Positions 1-9,518 of a DNA stretch of 64,000 nt are shown one piece after another; the first letter of the stretch is position 1; every line of letters begins with the position of its first letter. The notes beneath the pieces are model-generated. The model worked only from the letters and a program-made list of their open reading frames with translations. It made no database searches and had not been told where the DNA came from. The stretch is from Gemmobacter fulvus (GTDB lineage: Bacteria; Pseudomonadota; Alphaproteobacteria; Rhodobacterales; Rhodobacteraceae), in the NCBI RefSeq assembly GCF_018798885.1, contig NZ_CP076363.1, positions 124,001-188,000 of the forward strand, read 5' to 3'. A program made the translations under genes and the position numbers.

Positions 1-2
1 TG

Positions 3-911
3 TTCGTCGGCCCCTCGGGCTGCGGCAAATCCACCCTGCTGCGGCTGATCTCGGGGCTGGAGGAAATCTCGACCGGCGATCTGCTGTTCGACGGCACCCG
101 GGTCAACGGCCTCGTGCCCTCCAAACGCGGCATCGCCATGGTATTCCAAAGCTATGCGCTCTACCCGCACATGAAGGTCTACGACAACATGGCCTTCGGG
201 CTGGAGCTGGCGAAATCGTCGAAAGACGAGATCAGCCGCCGGGTGCGCGAGGCGGCCCGGCTGTTGCAGATTGATCATCTGCTGGACCGCCTGCCGAAGG
301 AGCTTTCGGGCGGCCAGCGGCAAAGGGTGGCCATTGGCCGCGCCATCGTGCGCGATCCCAAGGTCTTTCTGTTCGACGAACCGCTGTCGAACCTCGATGC
401 CGCGCTGCGGGTGCAGACAAGGCTGGAAATCGCCAATCTGCACCACGCGATGAAAGACGTGACGATGATCTATGTCACGCATGACCAGGTCGAGGCCATG
501 ACGCTGGCCGACCGCATCGCCGTGCTGCGCGACGGGCGGCTGGAACAGGTGGGCACCCCGGCAGAGCTGTATGAGCGGCCCAATTCGCTTTTCGTGGCGG
601 GATTCATCGGCAGCCCCAAGATGAACTTCCTGACCGGCGCCTTTGCGGCTGCGGAAAACTGCATCACGCTGGGCATCCGCCCCGAACATGTCACCGTCAC
701 CGATCCCGCCGCCGCGCGCTGGTCGGGCGAGGTTGTCCATGCCGAGGATCTTGGGTCCGACAACTATCTGTTCGTGCAGATCGGGGCCGATACCCCTGTA
801 ATCGTCCGCCAGCCCGGCAAGCTGACCATCCCGCTGGGCAGCCGCATCGGGCTGTCGCCCGACCCCGCCCATATCCACCGTTTCGATGCCGACGGCACGC
901 CCGTCCGCTGA
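3..911 (+). CDS. ABC transporter ATP-binding protein, MalK/UgpC family (5' partial)
   Basis: The ATPase subunit of a sugar-type ABC importer. It would hydrolyse ATP at the inner membrane face to drive uptake by permeases encoded to the left of the window. The frame is open from the left edge and begins inside the Walker A loop (GPSGCGKST). It continues with the Q-loop (FQSYALYP), the signature [14 protein letters not shown], Walker B ([12 protein letters not shown]) and the switch His (THDQ). A C-terminal TOBE-like regulatory domain follows and is short (about 100 residues). Only about 25-30 N-terminal residues are missing. ThuA and Gfo/Idh/MocA genes follow closely, so the operon probably imports and oxidises a sugar or glycoside. 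The substrate cannot be read from this subunit. Confidence 0.93.
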   Translation, partial: FVGPSGCGKSTLLRLISGLEEISTGDLLFDGTRVNGLVPSKRGIAMVFQSYALYPHMKVYDNMAFGLELAKSSKDEISRRVREAARLLQIDHLLDRLPKELSGGQRQRVAIGRAIVRDPKVFLFDEPLSNLDAALRVQTRLEIANLHHAMKDVTMIYVTHDQVEAMTLADRIAVLRDGRLEQVGTPAELYERPNSLFVAGFIGSPKMNFLTGAFAAAENCITLGIRPEHVTVTDPAAARWSGEVVHAEDLGSDNYLFVQIGADTPVIVRQPGKLTIPLGSRIGLSPDPAHIHRFDADGTPVR

Positions 912-951
912 ACCATTCCCCTGCAAAATCAGGCTCTACCAGGAGAAACCC

Positions 952-1737
952 ATGTCCATCCGTGTTACCGTCTGGGGCGAGAACGTCCACGAACACAAGA
1001 ACCGCACCGTTGCCGAGGTCTATCCCGAAACGATGCACGGCACGATTGCCAAGGCGCTGAACCGCGAAGACGGCATCACCGCCACCACCGTCACCCTGCA
1101 GGATGCCGATCACGGGCTGACGCCGGAAAAGCTGGCCGAAACCGATGTGCTGATCTGGTGGGGCCATGCCGCCCATGGCGATGTCGAGGACGAGATTGTC
1201 GAGCGTGTCTGCAACGCCGTCTGGGGTGGCATGGGCATGATCTTCCTCCATTCCGCCCATTTCGCCAAACCGTTCAAGCGGCTGATGGGTGCGCCCTGCA
1301 ACCTGACCTGGCGCGAGGCGGGTGAGCGGGAACGGCTCTGGGTCACCAGCCGCCACCACCCCATCGCCCGGGGCCTGCCCGATCATTTCGAACTGGAACA
1401 TGAAGAGATGTATGGCGAGCCTTTCGGCGTACCAGAACCGCTGGAAACCGTGTTCGTCAGCTGGTTCGCCGGCGGCGAGGTGTTCCGCTCGGGCCTGACC
1501 TATCGGCGTGGCGCGGGCAATATCTTCTATTTCCGCCCGGGGCATGAAACCTATCCCACCTACCATGATGCGAATGTGCAGCGCGTGATCGCCAATGCCG
1601 CCCGCTGGGCCTATAACCCGCTGCCGCGCATCGCCGACCCCAATGTCGCGCCCAACACGCCGGTCACCGAGGCGCTGGAGCCGATCGAAGAGCGCGGCCC
1701 GCGTCTTCACGCCCATGGCGAAGCGGGGTATCGCTGA
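952..1737 (+). CDS. ThuA-like (trehalose utilisation) family protein
   Basis: A 261-residue ThuA-domain protein with a glutamine-amidotransferase-like fold. Such proteins sit in sugar catabolic operons next to Gfo/Idh/MocA dehydrogenases; the exact reaction is not settled. Visible hallmarks are the N-terminal [11 protein letters not shown], the [12 protein letters not shown]-type segment near residue 70, and the end-of-domain [14 protein letters not shown] chose ATG 952 because AGGAGAA lies 8 bases upstream; an in-frame start at 886 would overlap the ABC gene. The stop overlaps the next start (TGATG), which indicates translational coupling. Confidence 0.88.
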   Translation: MSIRVTVWGENVHEHKNRTVAEVYPETMHGTIAKALNREDGITATTVTLQDADHGLTPEKLAETDVLIWWGHAAHGDVEDEIVERVCNAVWGGMGMIFLHSAHFAKPFKRLMGAPCNLTWREAGERERLWVTSRHHPIARGLPDHFELEHEEMYGEPFGVPEPLETVFVSWFAGGEVFRSGLTYRRGAGNIFYFRPGHETYPTYHDANVQRVIANAARWAYNPLPRIADPNVAPNTPVTEALEPIEERGPRLHAHGEAGYR

Positions 1738-2786
1738 TGGCCCGCCTGCTTATTGTCGGCACGGGCAGCATGGCCGCGCATCACGCCAAGGGCTTCTCGG
1801 CCCTGCCAGGGGTTACGCTTGTGGGCGGTGTTGACGCGCGGGCCGAACCGCTGGCCGCTTTTTGTGAAAAATGGTCCATTCCCAACTCCTTCGCCTCGGT
1901 TGAGGCCGCGCTGGAATGGGGCGACTTCGATGCCGTCACCAATGTGACGCCCGATGCGGCGCATTTCTCGACCACCATGCCCTTCCTCGCGGCGGGCAAG
2001 CATGTGCTGTGCGAAAAGCCGCTGGCCACTGCTGCCGCCGATGCCGATGCCATGGCCGCTGCGGCCCGCAAGGCGGGCGTGGTGAACATGGTGAACCTCA
2101 GCTATCGCAATGTTCCGGCGCTGCAACAGGCCGCCGCATTGGTGCGGGCGGGCGAGATTGGCGAGATCCGGCATTTCGAGGCGAGCTATCTGCAAAGCTG
2201 GCTGACGCAGGATGCCTGGGGCGCCTGGGACAAGGAAAGCCAATGGCTCTGGCGCTTGTCCACCGCGCATGGGTCGAAGGGTGTGCTGGGCGATGTGGGC
2301 ATCCATATCCTCGATTTCGCCACTTTCATCGCGGGCCTTGAGGCGACCGAAGTCTCCTGCCGGTTGGCGACCTTCGACAAGGCGGCGGGCGGGCGGATCG
2401 GCGACTATGTGCTGGATGCCAATGACAGCGCCACGATGCAGATCGTCCTGAGCAATGGCGCACTTGGCACCGTGGCGGCAACGCGCTTTGCTTCGGGCCA
2501 TCACAATGACCTGAAGCTGCGGCTCTATGGCACCAAAGGCGGGCTGGAGGTGCAGTTCGAACGCAACACTTCGCGGCTGCGCATCTGCCGCACCGCCGAT
2601 CTGGTCAGCGCCGAATGGCACGAGGTGGATTGCCCCGAAGTGCCCAATATCTACACGCGCTTCATCGCGGCGATCCGGGGCGAAGGCCCGGCCGAGCCAA
2701 GCTTCGACCGCGGCGCGGCCCTGCAACACCTGCTGGATCTGGCCGAGCAATCGGCGGCCCGGAAAAGCCTGAGCCTCGCCGTCTGA
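1737..2786 (+). CDS. Gfo/Idh/MocA family NAD(P)-dependent oxidoreductase
   Basis: A 349-residue sugar dehydrogenase of the Gfo/Idh/MocA family. The N-terminal Rossmann fold shows the dinucleotide motif GTGSMAAHHAKG around residues 7-18. The family motif CEKPLAT lies near residue 90, and the C-terminal half forms the alpha/beta substrate domain. It probably oxidises a sugar or inositol-like substrate to a keto form, working with the ThuA-like protein and the ABC importer of the same operon. Its start codon overlaps the ThuA stop. The specific substrate is unknown. Confidence 0.9.
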   Translation: MARLLIVGTGSMAAHHAKGFSALPGVTLVGGVDARAEPLAAFCEKWSIPNSFASVEAALEWGDFDAVTNVTPDAAHFSTTMPFLAAGKHVLCEKPLATAAADADAMAAAARKAGVVNMVNLSYRNVPALQQAAALVRAGEIGEIRHFEASYLQSWLTQDAWGAWDKESQWLWRLSTAHGSKGVLGDVGIHILDFATFIAGLEATEVSCRLATFDKAAGGRIGDYVLDANDSATMQIVLSNGALGTVAATRFASGHHNDLKLRLYGTKGGLEVQFERNTSRLRICRTADLVSAEWHEVDCPEVPNIYTRFIAAIRGEGPAEPSFDRGAALQHLLDLAEQSAARKSLSLAV

Positions 2787-2916
2787 CGCAGCGGGAACAA
2801 TCACCGGAGCGTAAACACCCTGACCGACCATCGCGCAGCCACCCCCGCCCAGCAAGGGCAAGCGGATCAGCAGAAACAGAGCGGGGGCGGGCATGGGAGG
2901 CCTTTCGGGTGGCGGG

Positions 2917-4455
2917 TCATGGCAGATCGGCGGCGATGTGGGCAAGGGTCGCCTGTTCAAAGGCGTAGGCATAGGCCAGAAGCCGGGCATCCTGCCCGCG
3001 CTTGCCGATCAGGGTCACGCCGACCGGCTCGCCACTGTCCTTGCGGCCGATCGGCACGGTGATCGCCGGATACCCTGCCGTGGCATAGAAGGGCGATTGC
3101 AGGTTCGCCATGCCCACCAGCACCTCGACGCCGCCAGCCGCCGCAAAGGCACGGTCCAGCGCCGCCGTGGTTGCCGCCGTCATGTCGACGGTCATGTCCG
3201 CGTGGTCTTGCAATGTGAAGCCTTTCGCCAAAGGGGCATAGGCGGTCAGCAGATCCTGCCCGAAGGGGATGCGCGCACCCGGATCGGCTGCATTCCAGGC
3301 GATCAGGTCTTCAAGGCTTGCCAGTTCGGGCCGCAGTGCCGTGATGGCGGGCATCATGTCAAAGCGCATGCCCGCGCCAAGATAGGCAAAGAACTGCATG
3401 ACGGTGCCGCTTGGGTCATCCAGCGTCACCGGCACCATCTCGGCCCCCAGCATGGCAAGGGTCGCGCCGGTGCGGGTGCTGGCCCCGGCCAGATCGCCCG
3501 CCTGCGCCATATCCTGCGCCAGCACGCCAACCCGGATGCCGGTCAGCGCCTCCGGCGAAAGCCCCGCCACATAATCCACCTCTGCCGTATCGGCAGCGGC
3601 CAGCAGCAGTGCCGCATCGCGCACGCTGCGGGCCATCGGCCCGGCCCCGTCATTGCTGCGGATCAGCGGGATCACCCCCTCGCCACTGACCAGCCCGGCA
3701 CTGGGCTTCATCGCGACAAGGCTCATCACCCCCGCCGGGGCCACCAGAGAACCTGCGGTTTCGGTGCCGATACTGACCACTGCATACTGCGCGGCAACGC
3801 TGATGGCCGAGCCGGAGCTGGAGCCATAGGTCGGCCAAGGCCCCAACGGGTTGACCCCCTGCCCGCCCACCGCGCCATTGCCGCCCGACGGTGTGCCACT
3901 CGCCACCACGCCCGCAAGTTCCGACAGGCTGGTCTTGCCGATGATGACGGCACCCGCCTTGCGCAGGGCCGTCACAAGTGCTGCGTCCTGCGGGGCCACA
4001 TGATCCAGCAGGATCGCGGCATTGGCCGTGGTGTGCATCGGGGCGGCCATTGCGATATTGTCCTTGAGGCTGACCGGAATGCCATCCAGGGGCCCAAGGC
4101 TCTGGCCCGCCGCCCGGCGCGCATCGGCGGCGCGGGCCTCGTCCAGTGCGGTGGGGTTCAGCTCCAGCATACCGCGCAGCCGGTCATCCAGCCGCCGGAT
4201 GCGGGCCAGATGCCAGAGCGTCAGCGCTTCCGAGGACACCTCGCCCGCCGCCATTGCCTGTTGCAGATCGGATATATCCGCCCGCATCAGCGCCGCGTCA
4301 CGACCGGCAGCGGCGGGCAGCGCCTCCAGCGCCGCAGAAAAGGGCGCGAAGTCCAGCGGGCGCAGCCGGGCCACCTGCACGGCGGCAAGCGGACCGGCGG
4401 TCTCTTGTGCAACGGCGGGAGAGGCCAGCAGCAGGGCCAGGGCAAGGGCGCGCAT
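2917..4455 (-). CDS. Secreted amidase (amidase-signature family)
   Basis: A 512-residue amidase-signature hydrolase with an N-terminal signal peptide (MRALALALLLASPAVAQ, cleavage after AQ), so it likely acts in the periplasm. The Ser-cisSer-Lys triad is visible: Lys near residue 131 (SLKDN), the GSSSGSA segment near 211-217, and the nucleophile Ser near 236 in GTETAGS. The family hydrolyses amides of carboxylic acids or peptides; the substrate is not predictable. Its ATG overlaps the stop of the S10 peptidase gene by one base, so the two are co-translated. An exported amidase paired with a carboxypeptidase suggests breakdown of extracellular peptides or amides. Confidence 0.88.
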   Translation of the reverse strand: MRALALALLLASPAVAQETAGPLAAVQVARLRPLDFAPFSAALEALPAAAGRDAALMRADISDLQQAMAAGEVSSEALTLWHLARIRRLDDRLRGMLELNPTALDEARAADARRAAGQSLGPLDGIPVSLKDNIAMAAPMHTTANAAILLDHVAPQDAALVTALRKAGAVIIGKTSLSELAGVVASGTPSGGNGAVGGQGVNPLGPWPTYGSSSGSAISVAAQYAVVSIGTETAGSLVAPAGVMSLVAMKPSAGLVSGEGVIPLIRSNDGAGPMARSVRDAALLLAAADTAEVDYVAGLSPEALTGIRVGVLAQDMAQAGDLAGASTRTGATLAMLGAEMVPVTLDDPSGTVMQFFAYLGAGMRFDMMPAITALRPELASLEDLIAWNAADPGARIPFGQDLLTAYAPLAKGFTLQDHADMTVDMTAATTAALDRAFAAAGGVEVLVGMANLQSPFYATAGYPAITVPIGRKDSGEPVGVTLIGKRGQDARLLAYAYAFEQATLAHIAADLP

Positions 4456-5879
4456 CAGTTGATCCCCGCATAGAACTGGCGCACATCCGCGGCGAATTCG
4501 GCGCGGCTGGCCTTTTGAAGATAGAACATATGCCCGCCGGGATAGACACCAAAGAACAGCCGTTCGCGGGCCTCTGGCGTGACCGTGGATTGTTCGATCA
4601 TATAGCGTGTGCGAAAATAGGGCGTGGCCAGATCGTGCATCCCATGCACGACCAGCGCCTTGAGGTCACTGTTCTGCGCCAGCCCGATGGCCAGATCATC
4701 CGGCCCGCCACTGCCGGAGGCGCGATCCCATTGCAGATTGGCGTCGATGTTCAGCGCAATATAGTCCCGGCTGGTCTTGTAGCCCAGATCATTGCGCAGA
4801 TGGTCCATGAACGGCGGCTGAAGGATGCCGGTCAGCACGGCCAGCGAGCGGTCAAAGGTGTTCAGCCCGGGCACCTCGGGGATCGGGTTCTCGGTGGCGA
4901 TGGTGCCATCATAGCGGTCCAGCAGCAGGCCCTTGTCTTGCAGCAGGGTTGCGGCAAACATCTGGTCGCCGACGCGGGCGCGTTCGCGGGCAACAAGGCT
5001 CGGCTCCAGCCCGGTCATCTGCGCGACCTTGGCAAAGAACGCCTCCTGCCCGGCAGCATCGGTGCGGCCCAAATTCACCAGCCCGGTCGTCAGGGTGGTC
5101 AGTGCGAATTCCTCGAACTGTGGCAGGGCCTCAGTGCCCTTGGGCTGCTCGTTCAGCCCATAATGGGCGGCAATCGCCGCCTGTGTCGGGAACATTGTGA
5201 CCGGCCCGAGGATGGAATAGCGGGTTTCGGCAATCTCGGCGTGCAGCGCGGGCGAGATCAGCACCGCCCGGTTCAGGTTGATGCCATAGCTCTGCGCCAG
5301 AATCCGGGTGAGCCCGGCCACCCTCTGCCCGCCATAACTTTCACCCGCAAGCGCCTTGGGCGAGGCCCAGCGGTCATTCTCGGTCAGCCATTGACGGATG
5401 AACCAGGCGATGGACTGCATGTCGCTGTCCACCGCGTAATAGGGTTTGGGATCACCCGGCGTGCCATCGGTCCGCGGCAACATGCGGCTATAGCCGGTGC
5501 CGACCGGGTCGATGAACACGAGGTCGGTAAAGCCGATCCAGCTGTCGGGGTTCGGCTCCAGCCGGGCAGGCACCGGCGGGAAAGAGCCGTCGCCCGCCGT
5601 GGCGATGGTCAAGGGGCCGATGGCCGCCACATGCAGGAAGATACTGGCTCCGCCCGGGCCGCCATTGACCAGAAAGGTCACCGGGCGGGTGGTTTTGTCG
5701 GCCCCGTCCATCGTGTAGGCGACATGGAAGAATTCCATCTCGGGCCGCTCAGGGTCTGCGCCGATGGCCAGCATCCCGGCCTTGGTGGTATAGGGCACCG
5801 TTTCTTGCGCAAGGGTCCCGCCGGGCCAGAACAGGCCCAGCACCATGGCAAGGGTCGCGAGGGGCCGCAGTGTCAGCAT
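4455..5879 (-). CDS. Secreted serine carboxypeptidase-like peptidase, family S10
   Basis: A 474-residue S10-family peptidase. Visible hallmarks are the oxyanion segment NGGPGGASIF, the nucleophile motif GESYGGQR and a C-terminal catalytic His in GGHMFYLQK, with the Asp in HGMHDLATPY. I prefer ATG 5879 because AGGTGAC lies directly upstream; starts at 5894 and 5945 have no ribosome site. From 5879 the protein begins with a signal peptide (MLTLRPLATLAMVLGLFW, ending near LAQE). The family removes C-terminal amino acids at acidic pH. It heads a two-gene operon with the downstream secreted amidase. Confidence 0.87.
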   Translation of the reverse strand: MLTLRPLATLAMVLGLFWPGGTLAQETVPYTTKAGMLAIGADPERPEMEFFHVAYTMDGADKTTRPVTFLVNGGPGGASIFLHVAAIGPLTIATAGDGSFPPVPARLEPNPDSWIGFTDLVFIDPVGTGYSRMLPRTDGTPGDPKPYYAVDSDMQSIAWFIRQWLTENDRWASPKALAGESYGGQRVAGLTRILAQSYGINLNRAVLISPALHAEIAETRYSILGPVTMFPTQAAIAAHYGLNEQPKGTEALPQFEEFALTTLTTGLVNLGRTDAAGQEAFFAKVAQMTGLEPSLVARERARVGDQMFAATLLQDKGLLLDRYDGTIATENPIPEVPGLNTFDRSLAVLTGILQPPFMDHLRNDLGYKTSRDYIALNIDANLQWDRASGSGGPDDLAIGLAQNSDLKALVVHGMHDLATPYFRTRYMIEQSTVTPEARERLFFGVYPGGHMFYLQKASRAEFAADVRQFYAGIN

Positions 5880-5972
5880 CTTGTCACCTGTCATCAGTCG
5901 GAGGGCGGAACCATACCCACCCGGAAAGCTGGGTTTTCGGCCCATGGCGGCAAGCGCCGCATTGGCGCGGTG

Positions 5973-6512
5973 TCAGAGCTTGCCGCCGCGCAGCTCGATC
6001 ACCTCACCCGAATCCCGCATCTTGCAGACCATGTGTTCATGGCCAACCGTTGCCTCGATCTCCCATTCATGCTTCTGCGGCGACCGGGCCTTGACGAAAT
6101 GGACGTGGTGTTTGCCCACTGCAAAATTCTGCGCAACGATACCCGCGCAGCCCGAATAGGCCATGGGCGGCGCCCTCAGATCGGCGCTTTGGCGGCGATG
6201 CGCGACGCTGTTCTTCCGCTCGTTCTCGCCGGCGGTATAGCCTTCGACATAACCGCGGGTCTGGCTGTATTCCCAATAGGCATAACCATGCAGACCGTCG
6301 CGATAACCGCGCTCGAACTCTGCCGTTTCAACATCGTCGCCGGGCCTGTAGCCGTCCTTGTAGTGATGCTTGTGATGCGCGAGCGCGGCAATGCCCAGAA
6401 TGGCGATGGCGGCGGCGGCCTTTTCGTCGTCGTTCATCTCTGCCACAGCCGGAGCCACCCCCAGATGCAGGCAAATCGCGGCAATGCCGAGGACTGAAAC
6501 ACAGGATTTCAT
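5973..6512 (-). CDS. Hypothetical exported protein
   Basis: A 179-residue protein I do not recognise. It has a clear signal peptide (MKSCVSVLGIAAICLHLGVAPAVAE). A short hydrophobic Ala/Ile-rich stretch follows (about residues 30-46), then a His-rich patch (AHHKHHYKD). The middle is rich in Gly/Tyr/Arg (ERGYRDGLHGYAYWEY), of the kind seen in small surface or periplasmic proteins. The C-terminal 70 residues carry two cysteines and several His residues. The start is supported by AAGGAG in the upstream antisense of 6520-6525. It lies about 95 bases upstream of the S10 peptidase, same strand, and may be part of that exported set. Confidence 0.75.
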   Translation of the reverse strand: MKSCVSVLGIAAICLHLGVAPAVAEMNDDEKAAAAIAILGIAALAHHKHHYKDGYRPGDDVETAEFERGYRDGLHGYAYWEYSQTRGYVEGYTAGENERKNSVAHRRQSADLRAPPMAYSGCAGIVAQNFAVGKHHVHFVKARSPQKHEWEIEATVGHEHMVCKMRDSGEVIELRGGKL

Positions 6513-6925
6513 GCCATAACTCCTTGGTGATATGATCCGTCAGGTGCTGCCATCTACCGGAACCGGCCTATCGGGCGGCGGTGATCTGCCAGACACTGGA
6601 GGCAGCCTAGGCACCCGGCCCGGTCGCCGCTATCCACAATGCGCAATTGGGACGCAACCGCCGCATCCTGCGTGATTTCAAGGCGATTTGTCGCAAGGGC
6701 GCAGCCTGCTGCGGGAAAGGGTTGACAGGTGAAGACGGGGTTTTACCTTCAACCTCAGGTGAGTGATTTCGGAATGCCGCGCGCAGGCCTGCACCCGAAA
6801 ATGGGTATCCGGTTCTCGATCTTCTTTTCGCATCATTGTTTTTCTTTCACATGGTCACAGCGATGTTTGGGCCTGACCTCGGACAGCGGCACGCAGGCTG
6901 CGCGATGCAAGCGCGTGGGTGAAGC
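6513..6925. other. Intergenic region, 413 bases
   Basis: Divergent spacer between the exported hypothetical protein and the AraC-type regulator, so it must hold both promoters. I see no RNA gene, repeat or convincing terminator. Some stretches are AT-richer than the flanks (for example around 6820-6850), which would fit a promoter, but no clear -35/-10 pair stands out. Confidence 0.5.
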
Positions 6926-7891
6926 ATGGAACATGCAAGCTTCCGCAACAGCGTCAGAACAAACGTGATCCACAAGCGCGACCTGCACACCGAAGCAAGT
7001 TCCATCATGTTCCGCACCAGCCGCATCCTGGATCTGTGCGGTGACAATGGCTGTCTGCGCACAGATCTGCTTTCGGTCAACGATCAGGGGTTTTCCATCG
7101 GCAGGGTCATGTCGGGCGGGCATGAGGTCTGGCTGCACGAGGATGCCAATTTCACCTTTCTGCTGCCGCTGGCCGGTCGGCTCGAGGTCGGCCTTGGCAG
7201 GCAGGGCCATCGCATTGATGTCGGCCAGTTCGCCATGCTGCGCCCGACCGAGCGGCAGACCAGAGCCGTGTCGGATCGCACAGGCCGGTTTCAGGCGGTG
7301 ACCTTGCAGGTTTCGGCCAACCGCTTGCAGATGCAGGCAGCGTTGCAGGGCCTGCGGAATGCCGATTTCGCGGTGCTGACCATGCCGGTTGCGCGCTATC
7401 TGGCGCAATCACTGCCGGTGCTGATGGTTGATACCTGCGGCAAGAGCATACGCGCCCTGCCGCTGCGGGTGGCCGCCGAATTGGGCACTCTGATCGACGA
7501 ATTGCTGTCCGAGACGCTGGGCACCCCCTTGGCCACATCCAGCACGCGGCGCATCCTGCCGGATTGGCACCGCGTCTGCCAGGCCGAGGAGATCATGCGC
7601 GCCCGCTGCGACGAAGCCCTGTCGATGCCCGATCTGGCTGCCTCGGTCGGGGTCAGCCTGCGCAGCCTGCAACTGGGCTTTCAGGAGGTCTACGGCCTGC
7701 CCCCGCGCGCTGTGCTGAGCCGTATCCGTCTGGATCTGGCCCGGGTCCGGCTGCTCGCCGCCCGCCCCGGTGAAACCGTCACCTCAATCGCGCTGGAAAC
7801 CGGCTTCATTCACCTGAGCCGATTTGCGCAGCTTTACGCCCGGACCTTCGGCGAAACCCCACGCGAAACCCTCGGCCGCTGCCGCGCCTGA
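6926..7891 (+). CDS. AraC-family transcriptional regulator
   Basis: A 321-residue regulator. The N-terminal 190 residues resemble the AraC-type sensor domain (a beta-rich core with GHEVWLHEDANFTFLLP and a LRPTERQTRAV strand). The last 100 residues carry the double helix-turn-helix: DLAASVGVSLRSLQLGFQ and then ALETGFIHLSRFAQLYARTFGETP. The ligand is unknown. It is not obviously tied to the divergent exported proteins or to the convergent efflux pump, so its targets cannot be inferred. A weak ribosome site (GTGAAG) precedes the ATG. Confidence 0.88.
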   Translation: MEHASFRNSVRTNVIHKRDLHTEASSIMFRTSRILDLCGDNGCLRTDLLSVNDQGFSIGRVMSGGHEVWLHEDANFTFLLPLAGRLEVGLGRQGHRIDVGQFAMLRPTERQTRAVSDRTGRFQAVTLQVSANRLQMQAALQGLRNADFAVLTMPVARYLAQSLPVLMVDTCGKSIRALPLRVAAELGTLIDELLSETLGTPLATSSTRRILPDWHRVCQAEEIMRARCDEALSMPDLAASVGVSLRSLQLGFQEVYGLPPRAVLSRIRLDLARVRLLAARPGETVTSIALETGFIHLSRFAQLYARTFGETPRETLGRCRA

Positions 7892-7907
7892 GGGGATGGG
7901 CGCGGCC

Positions 7908-9434
7908 TCACTCCGTCTGATGCGCCCCGGCTGTCCTGGAACTGCGGGCCAGCAGGAAAAAGACCAGCAGAGCCAACGCGCCGATCAGGGCCGCTGCGGT
8001 TGACAGCAGCACCGAATGGGTCTGGGTGAAGGCCGCCTTTCCCGCTGCGATCACCGCGGCACCCTGGTCGGCGGACAGTTGCTGCGCCACCAGATAGCTG
8101 TCGCCGATGGACCGCGCCGCCTGTTCGGCCAGTTCCGGCGACAGCCCCTCGGGCGGGGTAAAGGTGCGCCCGAAGATATTCGCCATGAACACTCCGAACA
8201 GCGTGATGCCAAGGCCGGTGCCCAGCTCATAGCCAGTGGCCTCCAGCGACCCGGCGGCAGCGCCTTTGCTGGCCTCGACAGCGCCCATGATCGCGATGGA
8301 GGATGCGGTGAGGCCGATGCTCAGTGCCAGACCGAGCGAGGCCAGGAGCCCCGGCACCACCAGCCCCGGCCTGTGGAAATCGGTGAAGGCAAGGCAGGCC
8401 AGCACCAGAGCCGAAACCGCCATCGACAGGCAGGCCACCAGCCGCAGCCCGAACCGGCTGGACAGCCAGCCCGCGACAGGCCCGCCCAAAGCCGCCGCTG
8501 CCATGATCGGGATCATGAAGATCCCGGCCTGAAGCGGCGTCTTGTCCAGCACATATTGCAGCTCTTGCGCCAGGGTCAGCTCTACCCCCGCCAAAGCGCC
8601 GCAGGCCACAATCGCCATGATCATCCCGGCCACGATGGCCGGATGCGCGAACAGTGACAGATCCAGCATCGGCTGGGCCGCACGCAACTGCTTGCGGGCA
8701 AACAGCGCCAGCAGCGCCGCGCCAAAGGCCAGCACCAGCAGCACGACGGCCAAGGGATGCTTGGCGGCAGCCCCGGCCTTGATTGCATAAACGACCGAGA
8801 TCATGCCAGCGATCAGCAAAAGCGCCTGCCCGATGGCCCAATGGCCCGAACTGGTCGCCTCACGGCGGGGCAGCAGGAACCAGCACGCCGGGGCCACGAT
8901 CAGCATCACCGGCACGTTGATCAGGAAAACCGATCCCCACCAGAAATGCGCCAGCAACGCGCCACCGATCAGCGGCCCCGCCGCCGCCCCTGCCGCGCCG
9001 ACCGTGCCCCAGAGCCCAAGCGCCATGCCGCGCTCGGCCTCGTCTTCAAAGGTGCGGCGGATGATGCCCAGCACACAGGGCATGATCATCGAGCCGCCAA
9101 GCGCCAGCAGGATCCGCGTCAGGATCAGCATCGGCGCATTCGGCGCCAGGGCCGCAAGCGCCGAGGCGATGCCGAAAATCGTCAGGCCCGTCAGCAACAT
9201 GCGCCGATTGCCGATGCGGTCGGCCAGCGTGCCCATCGGCACCAGCAGCCCGGCCATCAGCAGCGGATAGATGTCGATGATCCACAGCACCTGCGTGCTG
9301 GACGCCCCCAGCGCCTGGGTCAGCGTCGGCACGGCGACATGCAGGATGGTCATGTCCAGCACCACCGGCAGAAAGGCCAGCATGACGGCCAGCAGCACCA
9401 GCCAGCGTTTTGTATCGGGTTGACGGATCGCCAT
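7908..9434 (-). CDS. MFS drug efflux transporter, DHA2 (QacA/SmvA-like) family
   Basis: A 508-residue major facilitator protein with about 14 hydrophobic helices, the size and layout of DHA2 proton/drug antiporters. Early motifs fit: LDMTILHVAVPTL in helix 1 and GTLADRIGNRRML in the loop between helices 2 and 3. It is expected to export lipophilic cations, dyes or antiseptics across the inner membrane. AGGTGA precedes the ATG. It is divergent from a TetR gene, with a palindrome between the two starts, so it is probably under TetR-type repression relieved by its substrate. Confidence 0.9.
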   Translation of the reverse strand: MAIRQPDTKRWLVLLAVMLAFLPVVLDMTILHVAVPTLTQALGASSTQVLWIIDIYPLLMAGLLVPMGTLADRIGNRRMLLTGLTIFGIASALAALAPNAPMLILTRILLALGGSMIMPCVLGIIRRTFEDEAERGMALGLWGTVGAAGAAAGPLIGGALLAHFWWGSVFLINVPVMLIVAPACWFLLPRREATSSGHWAIGQALLLIAGMISVVYAIKAGAAAKHPLAVVLLVLAFGAALLALFARKQLRAAQPMLDLSLFAHPAIVAGMIMAIVACGALAGVELTLAQELQYVLDKTPLQAGIFMIPIMAAAALGGPVAGWLSSRFGLRLVACLSMAVSALVLACLAFTDFHRPGLVVPGLLASLGLALSIGLTASSIAIMGAVEASKGAAAGSLEATGYELGTGLGITLFGVFMANIFGRTFTPPEGLSPELAEQAARSIGDSYLVAQQLSADQGAAVIAAGKAAFTQTHSVLLSTAAALIGALALLVFFLLARSSRTAGAHQTE

Positions 9435-9470
9435 GTTTCACCTGAGAGTCGCTTGTAGGGGCAGATATAA

Positions 9471-9486
9471 ATACATACGTATGGAT
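9471..9486. promoter_or_regulatory. Putative TetR operator between efflux pump and repressor
   Basis: A perfect 10-bp palindrome, CATACGTATG, spans 9474-9483. The symmetry extends to 16 bp with a single mismatched pair (ATACATACGTATGGAT). It sits between the divergent starts of the MFS pump (9434) and the TetR gene (9519), where a repressor could shut both promoters. TetR drug-pump repressors often bind CATACnnnGTATG-like sites; the match here is by eye. Confidence 0.6.
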
Positions 9487-9518
9487 TGCAATGCCACAGA
9501 GAGCTGACGGAAGACTTT

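Noticed and set aside
4146-6497. A 783-codon plus-strand open frame across the amidase and S10 genes
   Set aside because: Antisense to two well-recognised hydrolases; composition (Arg, Gln, His, Gly) is that of a shadow frame.
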